DNA from: Lithobates sylvaticus
Taxonomy: Eukaryota > Chordata > Amphibia > Anura > Ranidae
NCBI GenBank assembly: GCA_028564925.1
Contig: CM053034.1
Coordinates: forward strand, 155,407,705 to 155,471,704
Length of the DNA stretch: 64,000 nucleotides
Direction: 5' to 3'
Shown: piece after piece, positions 43,473-54,109 of the stretch
Position numbering within the stretch: the stretch's first letter is position 1
Layout of the letters: every line of letters begins with the position of its first letter
The notes under the pieces: generated by a model
The model's input: the letters and a program-made list of their open reading frames with translations, nothing else
The model's database searches: none
What the model was told of the DNA's origin: nothing
Program-made: the position numbers and the translations under genes

Positions 43473-44151
43473 TCAAGACTGATTAATTTTCATGAATGTG
43501 AGTCTATCAACGGAGTCTGTGGACAGGAGCACTCTTTGATCTGTTACAAACCCTCCAGCAGCACTGAATGTGCGTTCAGAAAGCATGCTGGATGAAGGAC
43601 AGGCCAGTAGCTCAATTGCATATAGAGCAAGTTCTGTCCAGTGGTCCATCCTCAAGACCCAGTAACCCACCGGATGCTCTGTTGGAAAGGTCTCCAAGTC
43701 TGCTCTTGCCCCTAGATATTCCTGCACCATGTCATGCAGATGCTGGCGATGGTTGCTTGAACTGATCAGACCTTGGCGCTGAAAACTGAAACATTGTTTA
43801 AAGGCATTGGTCTGCCGGCCACCTTCTCCACTGCTCTTCCTCTGACTGAATGAAGCCTCAGCAACACATTGTCCAGCACCAGGAAATTGTAACTTCCCAG
43901 GGTCTGGAAATGCATTGCACAAACCTTTCTTCAAGATGTGTCATCCTCTGCTCCCTCTGCGAAGGTAGGATGAGTTCTGCAACCTTACCCTTGTAACGTG
44001 GATCAAGAAGGGTTGCCAGCCAGTAATGATCCCTCTCCTTAATACCACGAATCCTAGAGCCCTTTCGCAGGCTTTGCATAATCAGGGAGGCCATGCAGCG
44101 TAAGTTTGCACAGGCATTCAATTCTGAGTTCTCGGGGTCACTAAGGATCAT
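43473..44151 (-). pseudogene. hAT transposase, C-terminal catalytic/dimerisation part
   Basis: The upper piece reads WLATLLDPRYKGKVAELILP, the usual ATLLDPRYK motif of hAT transposases. The lower piece reads LLACPSSSMLSERTFSAAGG and LSTDSVDRLTFMKIN, the conserved C-terminal dimerisation motif (P-S-S-ERxFSxAG...L----v--L-fl--N). The two pieces are in different frames. hAT proteins cut and paste DNA using an RNase H-like fold with an inserted helical domain; this copy cannot encode an intact protein. Confidence 0.85.
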
Positions 44152-44239
44152 ATGATCTGTAACTACCTCCTCCCAGCCACGTACAACTCCTTGGGTTTCT
44201 GGGGACTGGAAACCATCCCTTGAAGACTGCTGCTAAGTG

Positions 44240-45075
44240 TAATCCTCTACATCCATGCTGACACAATCCTCCTCCTCTTCTTCCTGTATGTTTTGGTGGG
44301 CTCTGGATAAAGGGGGCCTTGAAAGGTAAGGAAGTTGTAAGGTAAACCGGACCTCCACCACTAAAAGGCCAGTGCGGATACCTGCTCATGCTCGTACACA
44401 TTGCACACATGCTAATATTCATAAGCAAAGGACCAACATAATGCCCGCAATGCCAGTTCATCGCACACGGATATGTGCGCAAATGAGTGTGAATGTGCGC
44501 ACGTGCGTGCGCGCGTGCACACACCAATTAGCACTTGGCGCCTAGTGGCCTATTTAAACTGCTCTGTCACTGCAGATAAGTGTTGGATGATCTTCAGCTC
44601 CTTCCTGACCCTCCAAGTCCTGATCCGTTGCTCCTGTTTGTTTGTGTATGACCCGACTCGCCTTTGGACTTCCCCTCTGCTTGCTCCTTTACTCTGTTAC
44701 CTGGTATCCTGACTTCAGCCTGTTTATTGGACTTGATCTGCCTGCTGACTTGGTACCACATTGCCCAGCTGTTGCCCGTCCTTGGCCTGCCCTCTGGACT
44801 CGCTTTTGCCTGCTGATTCGGTACCCTGCTGCCCGGTTGTTGCTGACTACTGCTCTTCTTCTGGTTTCGCTCCTGTCCACACTCTGGTGCCCAGCTGCTT
44901 CTACTTCCTGCTCCAAGGACCGTGATTGCCAGCTCTACCCACCTTCAGAGGGGACATCACCAGCTAGCTACCCCGGCACTCGTGCCACTCCTTGCCTTTA
45001 CACTTTCTGTTCCCACCTTCAGGAGTCTAGGCGGGAGGAGCAAGGAAGGCCTCTATCACATTCCAGTCTCCACCA
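44240..45075 (+). mobile_element. LTR-like insertion in the hAT coding region
   Basis: Between the central and C-terminal hAT blocks lies non-hAT DNA with CCTATTTAAACTGCTCTGTC, then a C/T-rich run with repeated CTGCCTGCTGACTTGG-like words. This texture and promoter placement resemble vertebrate Gypsy LTRs. Borders are approximate and no internal region was recognised, so it may be a solo LTR. Confidence 0.35.
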
Positions 45076-45112
45076 GGTACGTGATAGAAGTCCTCCTCTT
45101 CCTCCCGCCATT

Positions 45113-45762
45113 CTACCTCAAGTGCCCTGTCCATGATTCCATGAAGCGTGAGCTCCAACAGGAAGAGTAGAGGAACAGTGTCACTGATGCATGAACCGCT
45201 TCACCACAAAATTCATAATGTGTGCCAAACATGGAACATGGGTCAAGTGTCCCTGTCAGAGGGCAGAGAGAAGGTTGGTGCCATTGTCGTATACAACCAT
45301 TCCTGGCTGAAGCTGGCATGGAGTCAACCACCTCTGAGCCTGCCCCTGCAGAGCTGATAGGATCTCTGCCCCAGTGTGGCTCCTGTCCCCTATGCAAACC
45401 AACTCAAGCACTGCATGGCATCTTTTAGCCTGACTGCTTGCGTAGCCCCTTGAACGCTTACGAAGCACCGCTGGTTCAGAGGAAAAATCTGCTGAAAAGG
45501 CCATAGAGGAAGAAGAAGAGGAGGAGGTTGAGAAGAGATCTGTGACAGAATCACCACTAGCATTTTGGATGCGTGGTGGCGGAACAAGCTCCAACAACAC
45601 TGAACCCTGTCCTGCATCTTTCCCAGCTGCCACCAGTGATACCCAGTGCACCGTGAAAGAAAGGTAAAGTCCCTGCCCATGCCTGCTTGACCATGAGTCA
45701 GTGGTAATATGCACCTTACTGCTGACCACCCTGTCCAACGAGGCCAAAACATTGCCTTCCAC
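45113..45762 (-). pseudogene. hAT transposase, central catalytic part
   Basis: The frame contains VHITTDSWSSRHGQGLYLSF then TVHWVSLVAAGKDAG, the first catalytic Asp region of hAT transposases (T-D-W-SR-G-Y--L---WI). Downstream, VVYDNGTNLLSAL matches the D-N--N-- motif preceding the second catalytic segment. A shift of frame follows, after which C-x-HVWHTL-like text, the usual HxxC/AH-NL block, can be seen near 45,230. Serine-rich insertion SSSSSSS lies between. Confidence 0.8.
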
Positions 45763-46175
45763 ATACCGGTAGAGAGCCGTAATGGCCTTCCGTGAAAATA
45801 AATGGTGTTTTGGAACCTGCTATTGAGGTACAGCACATTTCACAAATTCACAAAAGGGGGCAGAGTCTACCAGCTGAAAAGGCAGCAGTCACAGTGCTAG
45901 CTATTTGGCTAAGCTAGCATTTAGAGACTGAGCATGTGGATGGCTGGGACTGAATTTCTTTTTACGGCTCAGCAACTGGGGTAGGGAAATTTGCCTGATG
46001 GTGGTGTACTGCTAGCAGTATGGCTGCAAGTACTTGGAACACCTATTGCTATACCTTCATTCCTCTCAGGGCAGGTTATTGAGAGGACTGGAGGTATAGT
46101 AGGGTTGGAGATCCCAGATGAGGAGCAAGGAGAAGTCCGTCTTTTTCTTTGATGTGGGTCTTTCAAGTGCTGTTG

Positions 46176-46367
46176 CTAAAGGACTGTATGGCAGGTAGTC
46201 ATATGTCTGGTCAAGCATGTGGTGCCAAAGAGGCTGCTGTTCTGGCCACTCTTGATCCGCTTCAGACAAACAGCAATGGCGCGATCTGCTGCACGCGTGT
46301 CGAAAGAGGTCCACACCAAGGAACTTTTAAAAGTCAGCGGGGAGTCAGCCGCGCCCTGCACCTGCAC
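46176..46367 (-). pseudogene. BED-type zinc finger of the hAT transposase
   Basis: SLVWTSFDTRAADRAIAVC followed by GTTCLTRHMTTCH matches the BED finger layout (W--F, C--C, then L--H----H), with one of the first two Cys apparently lost. BED fingers in hAT transposases bind terminal DNA. It lies upstream of the central domain on the same strand, as expected. Confidence 0.7.
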
Positions 46368-46809
46368 CTGCAGAGCTCTGCGGTGTGATGCAATAGGGTG
46401 GCTGCCTCATTGGAGTTGTGCCTCCTCGTCCTCCTCCTCTCAGGCACCCAACTACAGTCAGTGACCTCATCATCCCCTCCCTCCTCGTCATTGGATCAAA
46501 CTTGGCAGTATGCTGCAGCTGGGGGAACATGACTGACAATTTCTTGTCATTCTTGGGCACCTGCTCTCTCTAGGCTCACGTTACCCCTTTCCTCAACCTG
46601 GGAACCAACATCGGAGCCTTCAAATCGCTGCGCATCCTCCGACAGCATATACCCAAAACTGGTGGTCGAATAACTCTGGGGATTCCTCCGTGTATGATGG
46701 TGGGGCTATGGAAGGAGTGGCTGTGGACAAGGAGCCGGTGCAATAGGCAGCTTTGGCAGCTGCGTTGGAAGGCAAACTACTCTGAGCCTGGGTCTGAGAC
46801 AGAGGATTA

Positions 46810-46931
46810 GGGGGATGAGGATGGCTTTGTTATCCACTCCACCAACTCTCCTGCATGTTCTGGCTCAATAACACGACCAGCAGGAGAAAAAAAGTGTGTT
46901 GGAGTGGATAACAAAGCCGTCCTCATCCCCC
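46810..46931. repeat. inverted duplication within the hAT N-terminal coding region
   Basis: GATGAGGATGGCTTTGTTAT and CCACTCCACCA (46,813-46,844) recur as the complement at 46,897-46,930, separated by about 50 bp. The arms are about 33 bp with one or two mismatches. Confidence 0.85.
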
Positions 46932-47084
46932 TCACGGCCACCTGTAGAGGATGCACTACGTCCACGACCAGCACTGTTGACTGTAGACACAGAGGCTGCT
47001 GGTCCTCTTTTAATGGTCTGTGAGCGTCTGCCTCTCCTTGGTGGCATTGTGGACATGATGTATATGTTGTTTTGCAACACCACA

Positions 47085-47865
47085 CTACACTGTATTAGAT
47101 ACTGTGTACTGTACACCACCAGAAGTGTAGTAGAAACTGTACACACTGTATTAGATAATGTGTACACTGCCAGCACTGTATTAGCAACTGTACTACGGCT
47201 GCATTGTATTGTGTACTGTGTACACCGCCATAAGTGTAATAGAAACTGTACACACTGTATTAGATACAGTGCAGATGGTGTACTCAGTATTAGCAACTGT
47301 ACTACGGATGCACGGTATTGTGTACTGTGTACACCACCAGAAGTGTAGTAGAAGCTGTACACATTGTATTAGATTCTGTATACACCGTCTGCACTGTATT
47401 AGCAACTGTACTACGGCTGCACTGTATTGTGTACTGTGTACACCACCATAAGTGTAGTAGAAACTGTATACACTGTATTAGATACTGTGTACACCGCCTG
47501 CACTGTATTAGCAACTTTACTATGACTGCACTGTATTGTGTACTGTGTACACCACCAAAAATGTAGTAGAAAATGTACACACTGTAGTAGATACTGTGTA
47601 AACTGTCTGCACTGCATTAGCAACTGTACTACGGCTGCACTGTATTGCGTACTGTGTACACCACCAGAAGTGTAGTAGAAACTGTACACACTGTATTAGA
47701 TTCTGTGTACACCGTCTGCACTGTATTAGCAACTGTACTATGGCTGCACTGTATTGTGTACACCACCAGAAGTCTAGAAGAAACTGTACACACTGTATTT
47801 GATACTGTGTACACCGCCTGCACTGTATTAGAAACTGTACAACGGCTGCACTGTAGATATAGGCT
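47085..47865. repeat. ~110-bp tandem repeat, right subterminal
   Basis: About seven copies of a unit with TGTGTACACCACCAGAAGTG, AGTAGAAACTGTACACAC and CTGCACTGTATTAGCAACTG. It gives false open frames rich in Val/Tyr/Thr/Cys on both strands. Confidence 0.9.
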
Positions 47866-47878
47866 ACACTGGATGCAG

Positions 47879-47929
47879 AGTATATATATATATAAAAAAA
47901 CACACACACACACACGCACACACACAAGA

Positions 47930-47981
<52 letters not shown>
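47879..47981. repeat. TA and CA microsatellites
   Basis: A TA run at 47,880-47,893, a CA run at 47,899-47,926 and a second TA run at 47,934-47,981. Confidence 0.95.
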
Positions 47982-47984
<3 letters not shown>

Positions 47985-48423
47985 GGCTGTTACTGATTAA
48001 AATTTTCATGGTCGATTAATCGTTTTTTTTTTTTAAATCGATTAATCGACTAATTTCAATTAATTATAACGCACATACAGATCCAACTACTTTTAGATGA
48101 TCTCCTTGCACTGCAACTCTGCATTAGTCAGTGGTAAATGTGGTATACACTATATACACATATATCTATATCACCCGACACTAGTTAGTTTCCACAATCC
48201 ATGACTTAACTTCACAGTTCACAAATACGTTTTAAATTCAAACTGTAGCACTGACGTAAGTAATTTTTTTTCCCACAGTAGCGTGACAATCCCTCTACCT
48301 CCGGTCTAACTAATCAGTCTCACCTTATGGCATGGACCCCTGTGCAAACAGGTGGTCATACAAGTGGGATCAAAAACATTAATCAATTAATCGAGGAATT
48401 CATCTTTAATTTCCACAGCCCTA
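47982..48423. mobile_element. hAT-like MITE, TAGGGCTGT ends
   Basis: Ends TAGGGCTGTTACTGATTAAA and CCACAGCCCTA are inverted, with ATTAATCGATTAATCG-type subterminal repeats at both sides. This pattern is common in vertebrate non-autonomous hAT elements. About 442 bp. Flanks are TA-rich so a target duplication cannot be judged. Confidence 0.65.
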
Positions 48424-48752
48424 ATATATAATATATACACAGTATCTCACAAAAGTGAGTACACCCCTCGCATTATTGTAAATATTTTATTATAGCTTTC
48501 ATGTATAGCTTTCACGTATGACACTTTTCAAATGCCACTTTGCTACAATGTAAAGTAGTGAGTGTACACTTGTATAACAGTGTAAATTTGCAGTCCCCTC
48601 AAAATAACTTAACACACAGCCATAAATGTCTAAACCGCTGGCAACAAAAGTGAGTACACCCCTAAGTGAAAATGTCCAAATTGGGCCCAATTAGCGATTT
48701 GCCTTCTGTCATGTGACCAAGTAGTGTTACAAGGTGTGAATGTGTAACAGGT

Positions 48753-49477
48753 GTGTTACATGTGGTGTTATCGCTCTCATCTCTCATACTGGTCACTGGA
48801 AGTTCAACACCTCATGGCAAAGAACTCTCTGAGGATCTCAAAAAAAGAATTGTTGCTCAACATAAAGATGGTCTAGGCTATAAGAAGATTACCAAGGCCC
48901 TGAAGCTGAGCTGCAGCAAGGTGGCCAAGACCATACAGTGGTTTAACAGGACAGATTCCACTCAGAACAGACCTCGCCATGGTCGACCAAATAAGTTGAG
49001 TGCACATGCTCAGCGTCATATCCAGAGGTTGTCTTTGGGAAATAGATGTATAAGTGCTACCAGCATTGCTGCAGAGGTTGAAGGGGCGGGGGGGGTTAGC
49101 CTGTCAGTGCTTAGACTATACGCCGAAACACTGCATCAAATTAGTCTGCATGGCTGTCATCCCAGAAGGAAGCCTCTTCTAAAGATGATGCACAAGAAAG
49201 CCCGCAAACAGTTTGCTGAAGACAAGCAGACTAAGGACATGGATTACTGGAACCATGTCCTGTGGTCTGATGAGACCAAGATAAACTTATTGGTTCAGAT
49301 GGTGTCAAGCGTGTGTGGTGGCAACCAGGTGAGGAGTACAAAGACAAGTGCCTACAAGTTGCCTACAGTCAAGCATGGTGGTGGAAGTGTCATGGTCTGG
49401 GGCTGCATGAGTGCTGCCGGAACTGGGGAACTACAGTTCATTGAGGGAACCATGAATGCCAACATGTACTGTGACAT
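48753..49477 (+). pseudogene. Tc1/mariner transposase, N-terminal two thirds
   Basis: The frame contains GKELSEDLKKRIVAQHKDGL and YKKITKALKLSCSKVAKTI, a paired-type helix-turn-helix that binds the inverted repeats. RPRHGRPNKLSAHAQRHIQR follows, then the catalytic block HVLWSDETKINLL (first Asp near 49,266). Between about 49,290 and 49,375 the reading frame is displaced: the neighbouring frame reads GSDGVKRVWWQPGEEYKDK, the expected sequence, and the main frame is regained at LPTVKHGGGSVMVWGCMSA. Coding is cut at 49,477 by the insertion. The true start is uncertain; the first Met at 48,753 adds a non-conserved leader. Confidence 0.88.
49463..49477 (+). repeat. 15-bp target duplication, left copy
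   Basis: CATGTACTGTGACAT, repeated exactly at 51,448-51,462 on the other side of the insertion. It encodes part of the transposase MYCDI motif. Confidence 0.9.
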
Positions 49478-51447
49478 TAGAAAAGTGTGGGGCCTCACTA
49501 TATAAAACAGGACATTAAATCATAAATCACAGTACCATCATCCGTAAATATATGAAATAGGGATTTGGAGGTCTGGTCCCCAACCAGAAGGACAAGAGCT
49601 AGCTGACTATAACGGTACGTTTCACAAGGTGTTAAATAAATGTTTACACAGATATATAAAAAATATACATGGTTTTATTAATAAATGACATAATAAACAA
49701 TAAACACTAAAAAGACAGGTACATATGGTGGGGTATTTCAACTAGTTTCGCTATTCAATAGCTTCTTCAAGAAATACACAACATATATCTGAAAGACAAA
49801 TTTACAGACATATAATATGGTAACAGGTATTACATATTGACCAGTGTCATGGAAAATTTTATTAATGTATGTTGTCAGATGCCCCCCAGTGTCGGTTTTG
49901 CTGTAATGCGCTCATGTGAGCGTATTCGCACATAAAGACGTTGGCGGAAGACCATTGGCTGCGGAAATCTTCCTGTGGACACTACAGTTTGCCTCACCGG
50001 GAGACTGGCCACTTCCCGGTGACTGCATTGATAGCTTCAAGCGAACATCTCTGTGTACATTGGAACTTTAGCATAACGATATAAATATTATGGCCCACTG
50101 AGCCATGGTTTTATATTGTTCGTTGTCATTGAAAGCAGTTTAGACAGTTTGTATATCACTGCTAGTCTGTTTGAATGTATTCTGTGATTGGTTCTTTTGA
50201 AGGAAAACAATTGTCCCTGTATTGTAACACCATTGTATTGAATTTGTATGTCCTTATATGGTCATTCACATCCTGTGTGAATGAGATGAGGCCACATCCT
50301 TTGTGGGAGGGGTTTAGCTGTCAGAGTCAAACCCTTGAGGGTGTGGCCTTGAAGGGATTTTGAAATAAAGGAGTTCGCTCAGCTCAGGAAAGGAAGGATT
50401 GCTGACTGACCAGGCTGATATGAGGCTGTAAGAATACTTACTTGTGATGGCTGTTTTAATGCGACCTGGCTGGGAAGACGTTAGGCTGGGGCGGTGATGT
50501 ATGCAATGCTTGGCTGGTGAGGTTTGAATGAGGGGGCTGAGGTAAGGCATTATATCATTAAGACGGAAATGGGTATTTATATTAGAAACATGAAAAATTG
50601 GCTGTTTGCTCTGCGGACAGCCGAATTTCGCTGTCACCAGATATATGATGAGACCATCAAATTGGGAAGGGGAATTGGATAAGCACAAAATTATGTCAGC
50701 AGCTTCTTACCCCACTCTGGTACCATCGGAATATAGCAGGCAACCGGCGAAGCCTCCCGCGGTGACCGGGGGAGATCTTAATTTTAGACAATTGGCCAAT
50801 ATCTAGGTAAAAGAGGGTAATATAATAATAGCTCTTGTCCTTCTGGTTGTTCTGGTTGGGGACCAGACTTCCTGTGAGGGATCCTGTACTCAAGGTGTCC
50901 GCCGTAAATGCTTCCTAAGTCCTGGAACATGAGTCCAATGGATCTGGCTATAGGAACCCCCAAGAACTAGACAACACCAGTCTTGGAGTACATCAGGAAT
51001 TAATTTTATTTGAGATGTCACACAAATATATATAGCCGGATGACTAAAACCTAACCTAATTAGCATGAGCTAATTATCTTAATCAACACTGGACTCCTTC
51101 ATTCAATTGCAGGGTTTATTAGCACATACATCAATAGGTGAAATACTCTTTAGAATCTGTGTCAAGCCAGACTAGCCTCATTTACATTATACAAGACAAC
51201 AGACAGGTGGCTGGAGTTGATGATATTAGCATCTGACAGTGTGTGTCCCAACAGCATGGGACAACACACATTATATATACATATATACAGCATTGAATCT
51301 GACTAGCACAGATTATAGTGGGGTTCTCATTCACCCTGTGCCCCTTAAAATCCAGGGCCCATAATCAGTCGGCAAGAGGCTCGCATTCAGTCCTCTCAAA
51401 AAGCCTGGGTCCCGGCTAGGTCTGTCACACTTCCAAATCCCTATTTC
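49478..51447 (-). mobile_element. ~1.97-kb retroelement-like insertion with hammerhead-like motif and inverted segments
   Basis: Flanked by an exact 15-bp duplication of the transposase gene, so it inserted after the Tc1 element and by a mechanism that gives long duplications, as LINEs, SINEs and Penelope-like elements do. The left part holds the third hammerhead-like motif. Segments are repeated in inverse orientation: GAAATAGGGATTTGGA near both ends, and GTCTGGTCCCCAACCAG at 49,571 and as complement near 50,857. Penelope-like elements are known to carry hammerheads and to have direct or inverted terminal copies. No RT was recognised, so it would be non-autonomous. Confidence 0.55.
49733..49777 (-). 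ncRNA. hammerhead-ribozyme-like motif 3
   Basis: On the minus strand: stem I half GTATTTC, core TTGAAGA (C3 changed to T), one A, stem II GCTAT-TGA-ATAGC with five perfect pairs, GAA, self-complementary ACTAGT as stem III, T as cleavage H, then GAAATAC pairing seven of seven with GTATTTC. Every stem differs in sequence from motifs 1 and 2 yet pairs, which supports a conserved RNA fold. Confidence 0.6.
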
Positions 51448-51816
51448 ATGTACTGTGACATACTGAAGCAGAGTATGGTCCCCCCTCTTCGGAGACTGGG
51501 CCACAGGGCAGTATTCCAACATGATAATGACCCCAAACACACCTCCAAGAAGACCACTGCCTTGCTAAAGAAGATGAGGGTAAAGGTGATGGACTGGCCA
51601 AGCATGTCTCCAGGCCTAAACCTTATTGAGCATTTGTGGGGCATCCTTAAACAGAAGGTGGAGGAGCGCAAGGTCTCTAACATCCACCAGCTCCATGATG
51701 TCGTCATGGAGGAGTGGAAGAGGACTCCAGTGGCAACGTGTGAAGCTCTGGTGAGCTCCATGCCCAAGAGGGTTAAGGCAGTGCTGGAAAACAATGGTGG
51801 CCACACAAAATATTGA
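51448..51816 (+). pseudogene. Tc1/mariner transposase, C-terminal third
   Basis: The frame resumes MYCDILKQSMVPPLRRLG and contains VFQHDNDPKHTSKKT with the second catalytic Asp, then DWPSMSPGLNLIEHLWGILK with the final acidic residue (E of LIEHLW), and ends KAVLENNGGHTKY followed by a stop. This is the standard C-terminal end of the family. It is continuous with 48,753-49,477 once the insertion and one duplication copy are discounted. Confidence 0.92.
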
Positions 51817-52037
51817 CACTTTGGGCCCAATTTGAAAATTTTTACTTAGGGGTGTATTCACTTGTTGCCAGCGGTTTAGACATTAATGGCTGTGTGTTGA
51901 GTCCTTTTGAGGGGACAGCAAATTTACACTGTACACTCACTACTTCTCATACAGCAAAGTGTAATTTCTTCAGTGTTGTCACATATAAAGATAAAATAAA
52001 ATATTTACAAAAATGTGAGGAGTGTACTTTTGTGAGA

Positions 52038-52042
<5 letters not shown>

Positions 52043-52090
<48 letters not shown>

Positions 52091-52096
52091 CACACA
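52043..52096. repeat. (TA)n microsatellite
   Basis: About 25 TA units directly beyond the right Tc1/mariner terminus. Confidence 0.95.
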
Positions 52097-52543
52097 AGTG
52101 ACAAGTGTGGGGTTGTGGGTTTTAAGTGTTATTGTGTACTCTGTTTTGACATATTAAACTTATAGTGCAATGCAGCGTGGTACCGCAGAGAAGAAATTCA
52201 CAAGCATTTCTATTAAAATGTTGTGGCACTGGCCCATTTGTATGAAATTCTGAGTTTTAGCTTATTTTTTAAATAGTAAACCTTTCTACAGCTTTTAGAT
52301 CTTTTGTGGCTACTACTTCCACATGTCAATTCAGGCCTATTACTGCTTGATAAAGAAATCAGGTGTTGCTGCCAAAGCTACCCAAAAAAGCCCTTTTTCA
52401 AACTGAAATTAATCAGATTGGGATGCTGCTGTAAAGCTAAATGTAAAAATGAATTACATTTTTCAAAATATGTAAAAATTATTATCTGTGCTATTTATAA
52501 ACATTCTGTGAAGTGAAATCAAATACTAGGAAATGCTGCTTTG
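52097..52543. other. unassigned sequence
   Basis: Nothing recognised; one 70-codon frame at 52,304-52,516 is Cys/Lys-rich but has no domain. Confidence 0.35.
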
Positions 52544-53432
52544 TAAGTGTCGGTTCACACAGGGGCAATCCGACTTACAGCGCCACTTTGCAAGGCGATT
52601 TGGAGGCGACTTCAGCGTCACTTTGAATGACCTACAATGCAACTTCAAGTCGCCTCCAGGACAAGTGACTTTGACTGTGGCCAATCAAAGCTAATCAGCT
52701 CTTAATACGTAATTGTTGTTCCTGTTCTCTTCCTGGGTAAATTATTTTCTTTTTCCTGTAAAGTCGCTTCACTATAGATGAGGACCCGACTTGAAGGCGT
52801 CTTCCATTGAATTCTATGGGTACAAGTCGCCTAGAAGTCGCCTTGAAATAGTACAGGAACCTTTTCTGAAGTCGGAGCGACTTCAGTAGTGTACATTAAA
52901 GCCCCATACACACGGTCGGAAAATCCGACCACCAAATCCATCGGATTTGGTCCGACGGATTTAGTCCGACACTGGTGTTGCATACACACGGTCGGACAAA
53001 GTTGTCGGAAAATCCGATCATTCTGAACGTGGTGACGTTTGTTGCCTACGACGGGACTACGTAGAGGCTAGTAGCCAATAGCTTTGGTCTTGTAATGTGA
53101 TCTGAGCATGCGTGGCACTTTGTCCGTCGGAATTCGCTACACACGATCGGATTTGGTGTGATCGGACTTTGTTGTCAAAAAATCTATCCAGCAGGAGATA
53201 GGACTTTGTCCGTCGGACAATCCGATGGAAACTGTCCGATGGTGCCTACACACGGTCGGAATTTCCGACAACATTGTCCAATAGGACAGAATCCATCGGA
53301 AAATCCGACCGTGTGTATGGGGCTTAAGACGGATCTCATTAACTATAATGTAATTCCTAATGTCAAGCGACTTGGGGCGACTTGAGGGCTGACAAGTCGG
53401 ATCCCAAGTCTTTGTAGTGTGAACTGACACTA
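52544..53432. mobile_element. MITE (TAAGTGTCGGTTCACAC ends) with a nested TTAA MITE
   Basis: Left TAAGTGTCGGTTCACAC and right GTGTGAACTGACACTA are inverted. Repeated AAGTCGCC/GGCGACTT words mark both halves. A second element occupies 52,896-53,327, so the host is about 460 bp. Confidence 0.7.
52896..53327. mobile_element. piggyBac-like MITE (CCCCATACACACGGTCGG)
   Basis: Bounded by TTAA. Ends TTAAAGCCCCATACACACGG and CCGTGTGTATGGGGCTTAA are perfect complements. The interior consists of TCCGAC/GTCGGA words in both orientations. About 432 bp. Confidence 0.85.
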
Positions 53433-54109
53433 AGTGTAAAAAACACTGAAAAATATCAAAGAAACTTCAAGGGCACTTACTAAATTCTCTTGAAACTCCT
53501 ACATAATATATCTAAAACTATTCTATTGATAAACAGTAAGATTAAACACAGTTTCTTTCGAAAAGCTATAAAGGAAATCCCTTCAGAAAATGTATGTTTT
53601 CTTTGTATGTTTTTGTGTCTGTATTCCTAAGAAAAACATTCATGTGAAATCACTACAAACAGTGCTATGCAACACACCCATGCTGACAGGTACAGACGCC
53701 AGAGGTTAATACCCTGCTATGTTTTCAGGTCCAAAGCGCTTAGTTTGATAGATCCTCATTGTCACTGGTTAGTATTACCTCTGATCTTCTCTTCCACTTA
53801 GGCAGTGTAAATACGTTTAACAACTGCATTCGGTGTAATTCAATTTAAAAAAAAAATGTTAATTCAATTTAAAAAAAAAAAAAGTTTCTGTTTATTTAAA
53901 AAAATAAATAAAAAAATAGCACACACATTTTTTTTGGTGCTTAGAATACACCAACTACAAAAACATTAAACTGTCAGAATACTCAAAAACAAATAGGGTC
54001 TCTCACCCACCTCTCCCAACCAAAATATGTTGGTCACCTGCGTACCATGCAGCCCGAAAAGATTCTTGCAAATGCATGCTGAAATCCCTCCTTCAAGGAG
54101 GGATATCAG
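53433..54109. other. unassigned sequence with poly-A runs
   Basis: A runs near 53,846-53,885 and 53,897-53,918. No genes seen. The right edge belongs to a palindrome noted separately. Confidence 0.4.

Larger units (their letters stand above)
42305..47880 (-). mobile_element. decayed BED-type hAT transposon (TAGGGATGAGCC family)
   Basis: The left terminus TAGGGATGAGCC at 42,305 is shared with the elements at 35,890 and 58,591. The minus strand codes, from about 47,056 downwards, a start MSTMPPRRGRRSQT, a BED-like finger, a central hAT block and the C-terminal dimerisation block. A ~150-bp tandem repeat (42,950-43,345) and a ~110-bp repeat (47,085-47,865) lie near the ends, where hAT elements carry subterminal repeats. 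An LTR-like piece interrupts the coding region near 44.3-45.1 kb. The right terminus was not found. This may be the source type of the 58,591 foldback. Confidence 0.8.
48440..52042 (+). mobile_element. Tc1/mariner-type transposon with ~230-bp inverted ends, split by a 2-kb insertion
   Basis: The left terminus CAGTATCTCACAAAAGTGAG and its complement at the right (TTTTGTGAGATACT) are flanked by TA-rich DNA. Inverted ends extend about 230 bp, to GAAAATGTCCAAATTGGGCC on the left and GGCCCAATTTGAAAATTTTT on the right. Without the 2-kb insertion the element is about 1.62 kb, normal for the group. Coding runs left to right. Confidence 0.92.

Noticed and set aside
46865-47927. Series of Tyr/Val/Thr-rich frames on both strands
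   Set aside because: They coincide with the ~110-bp tandem repeat near the hAT end; only the short MSTMPPRRGRRSQT part below 47,056 looks like real transposase.
52304-52516. Cys-rich 70-codon frame
   Set aside because: Isolated short frame with no signal peptide, domain or flanking splice sites.
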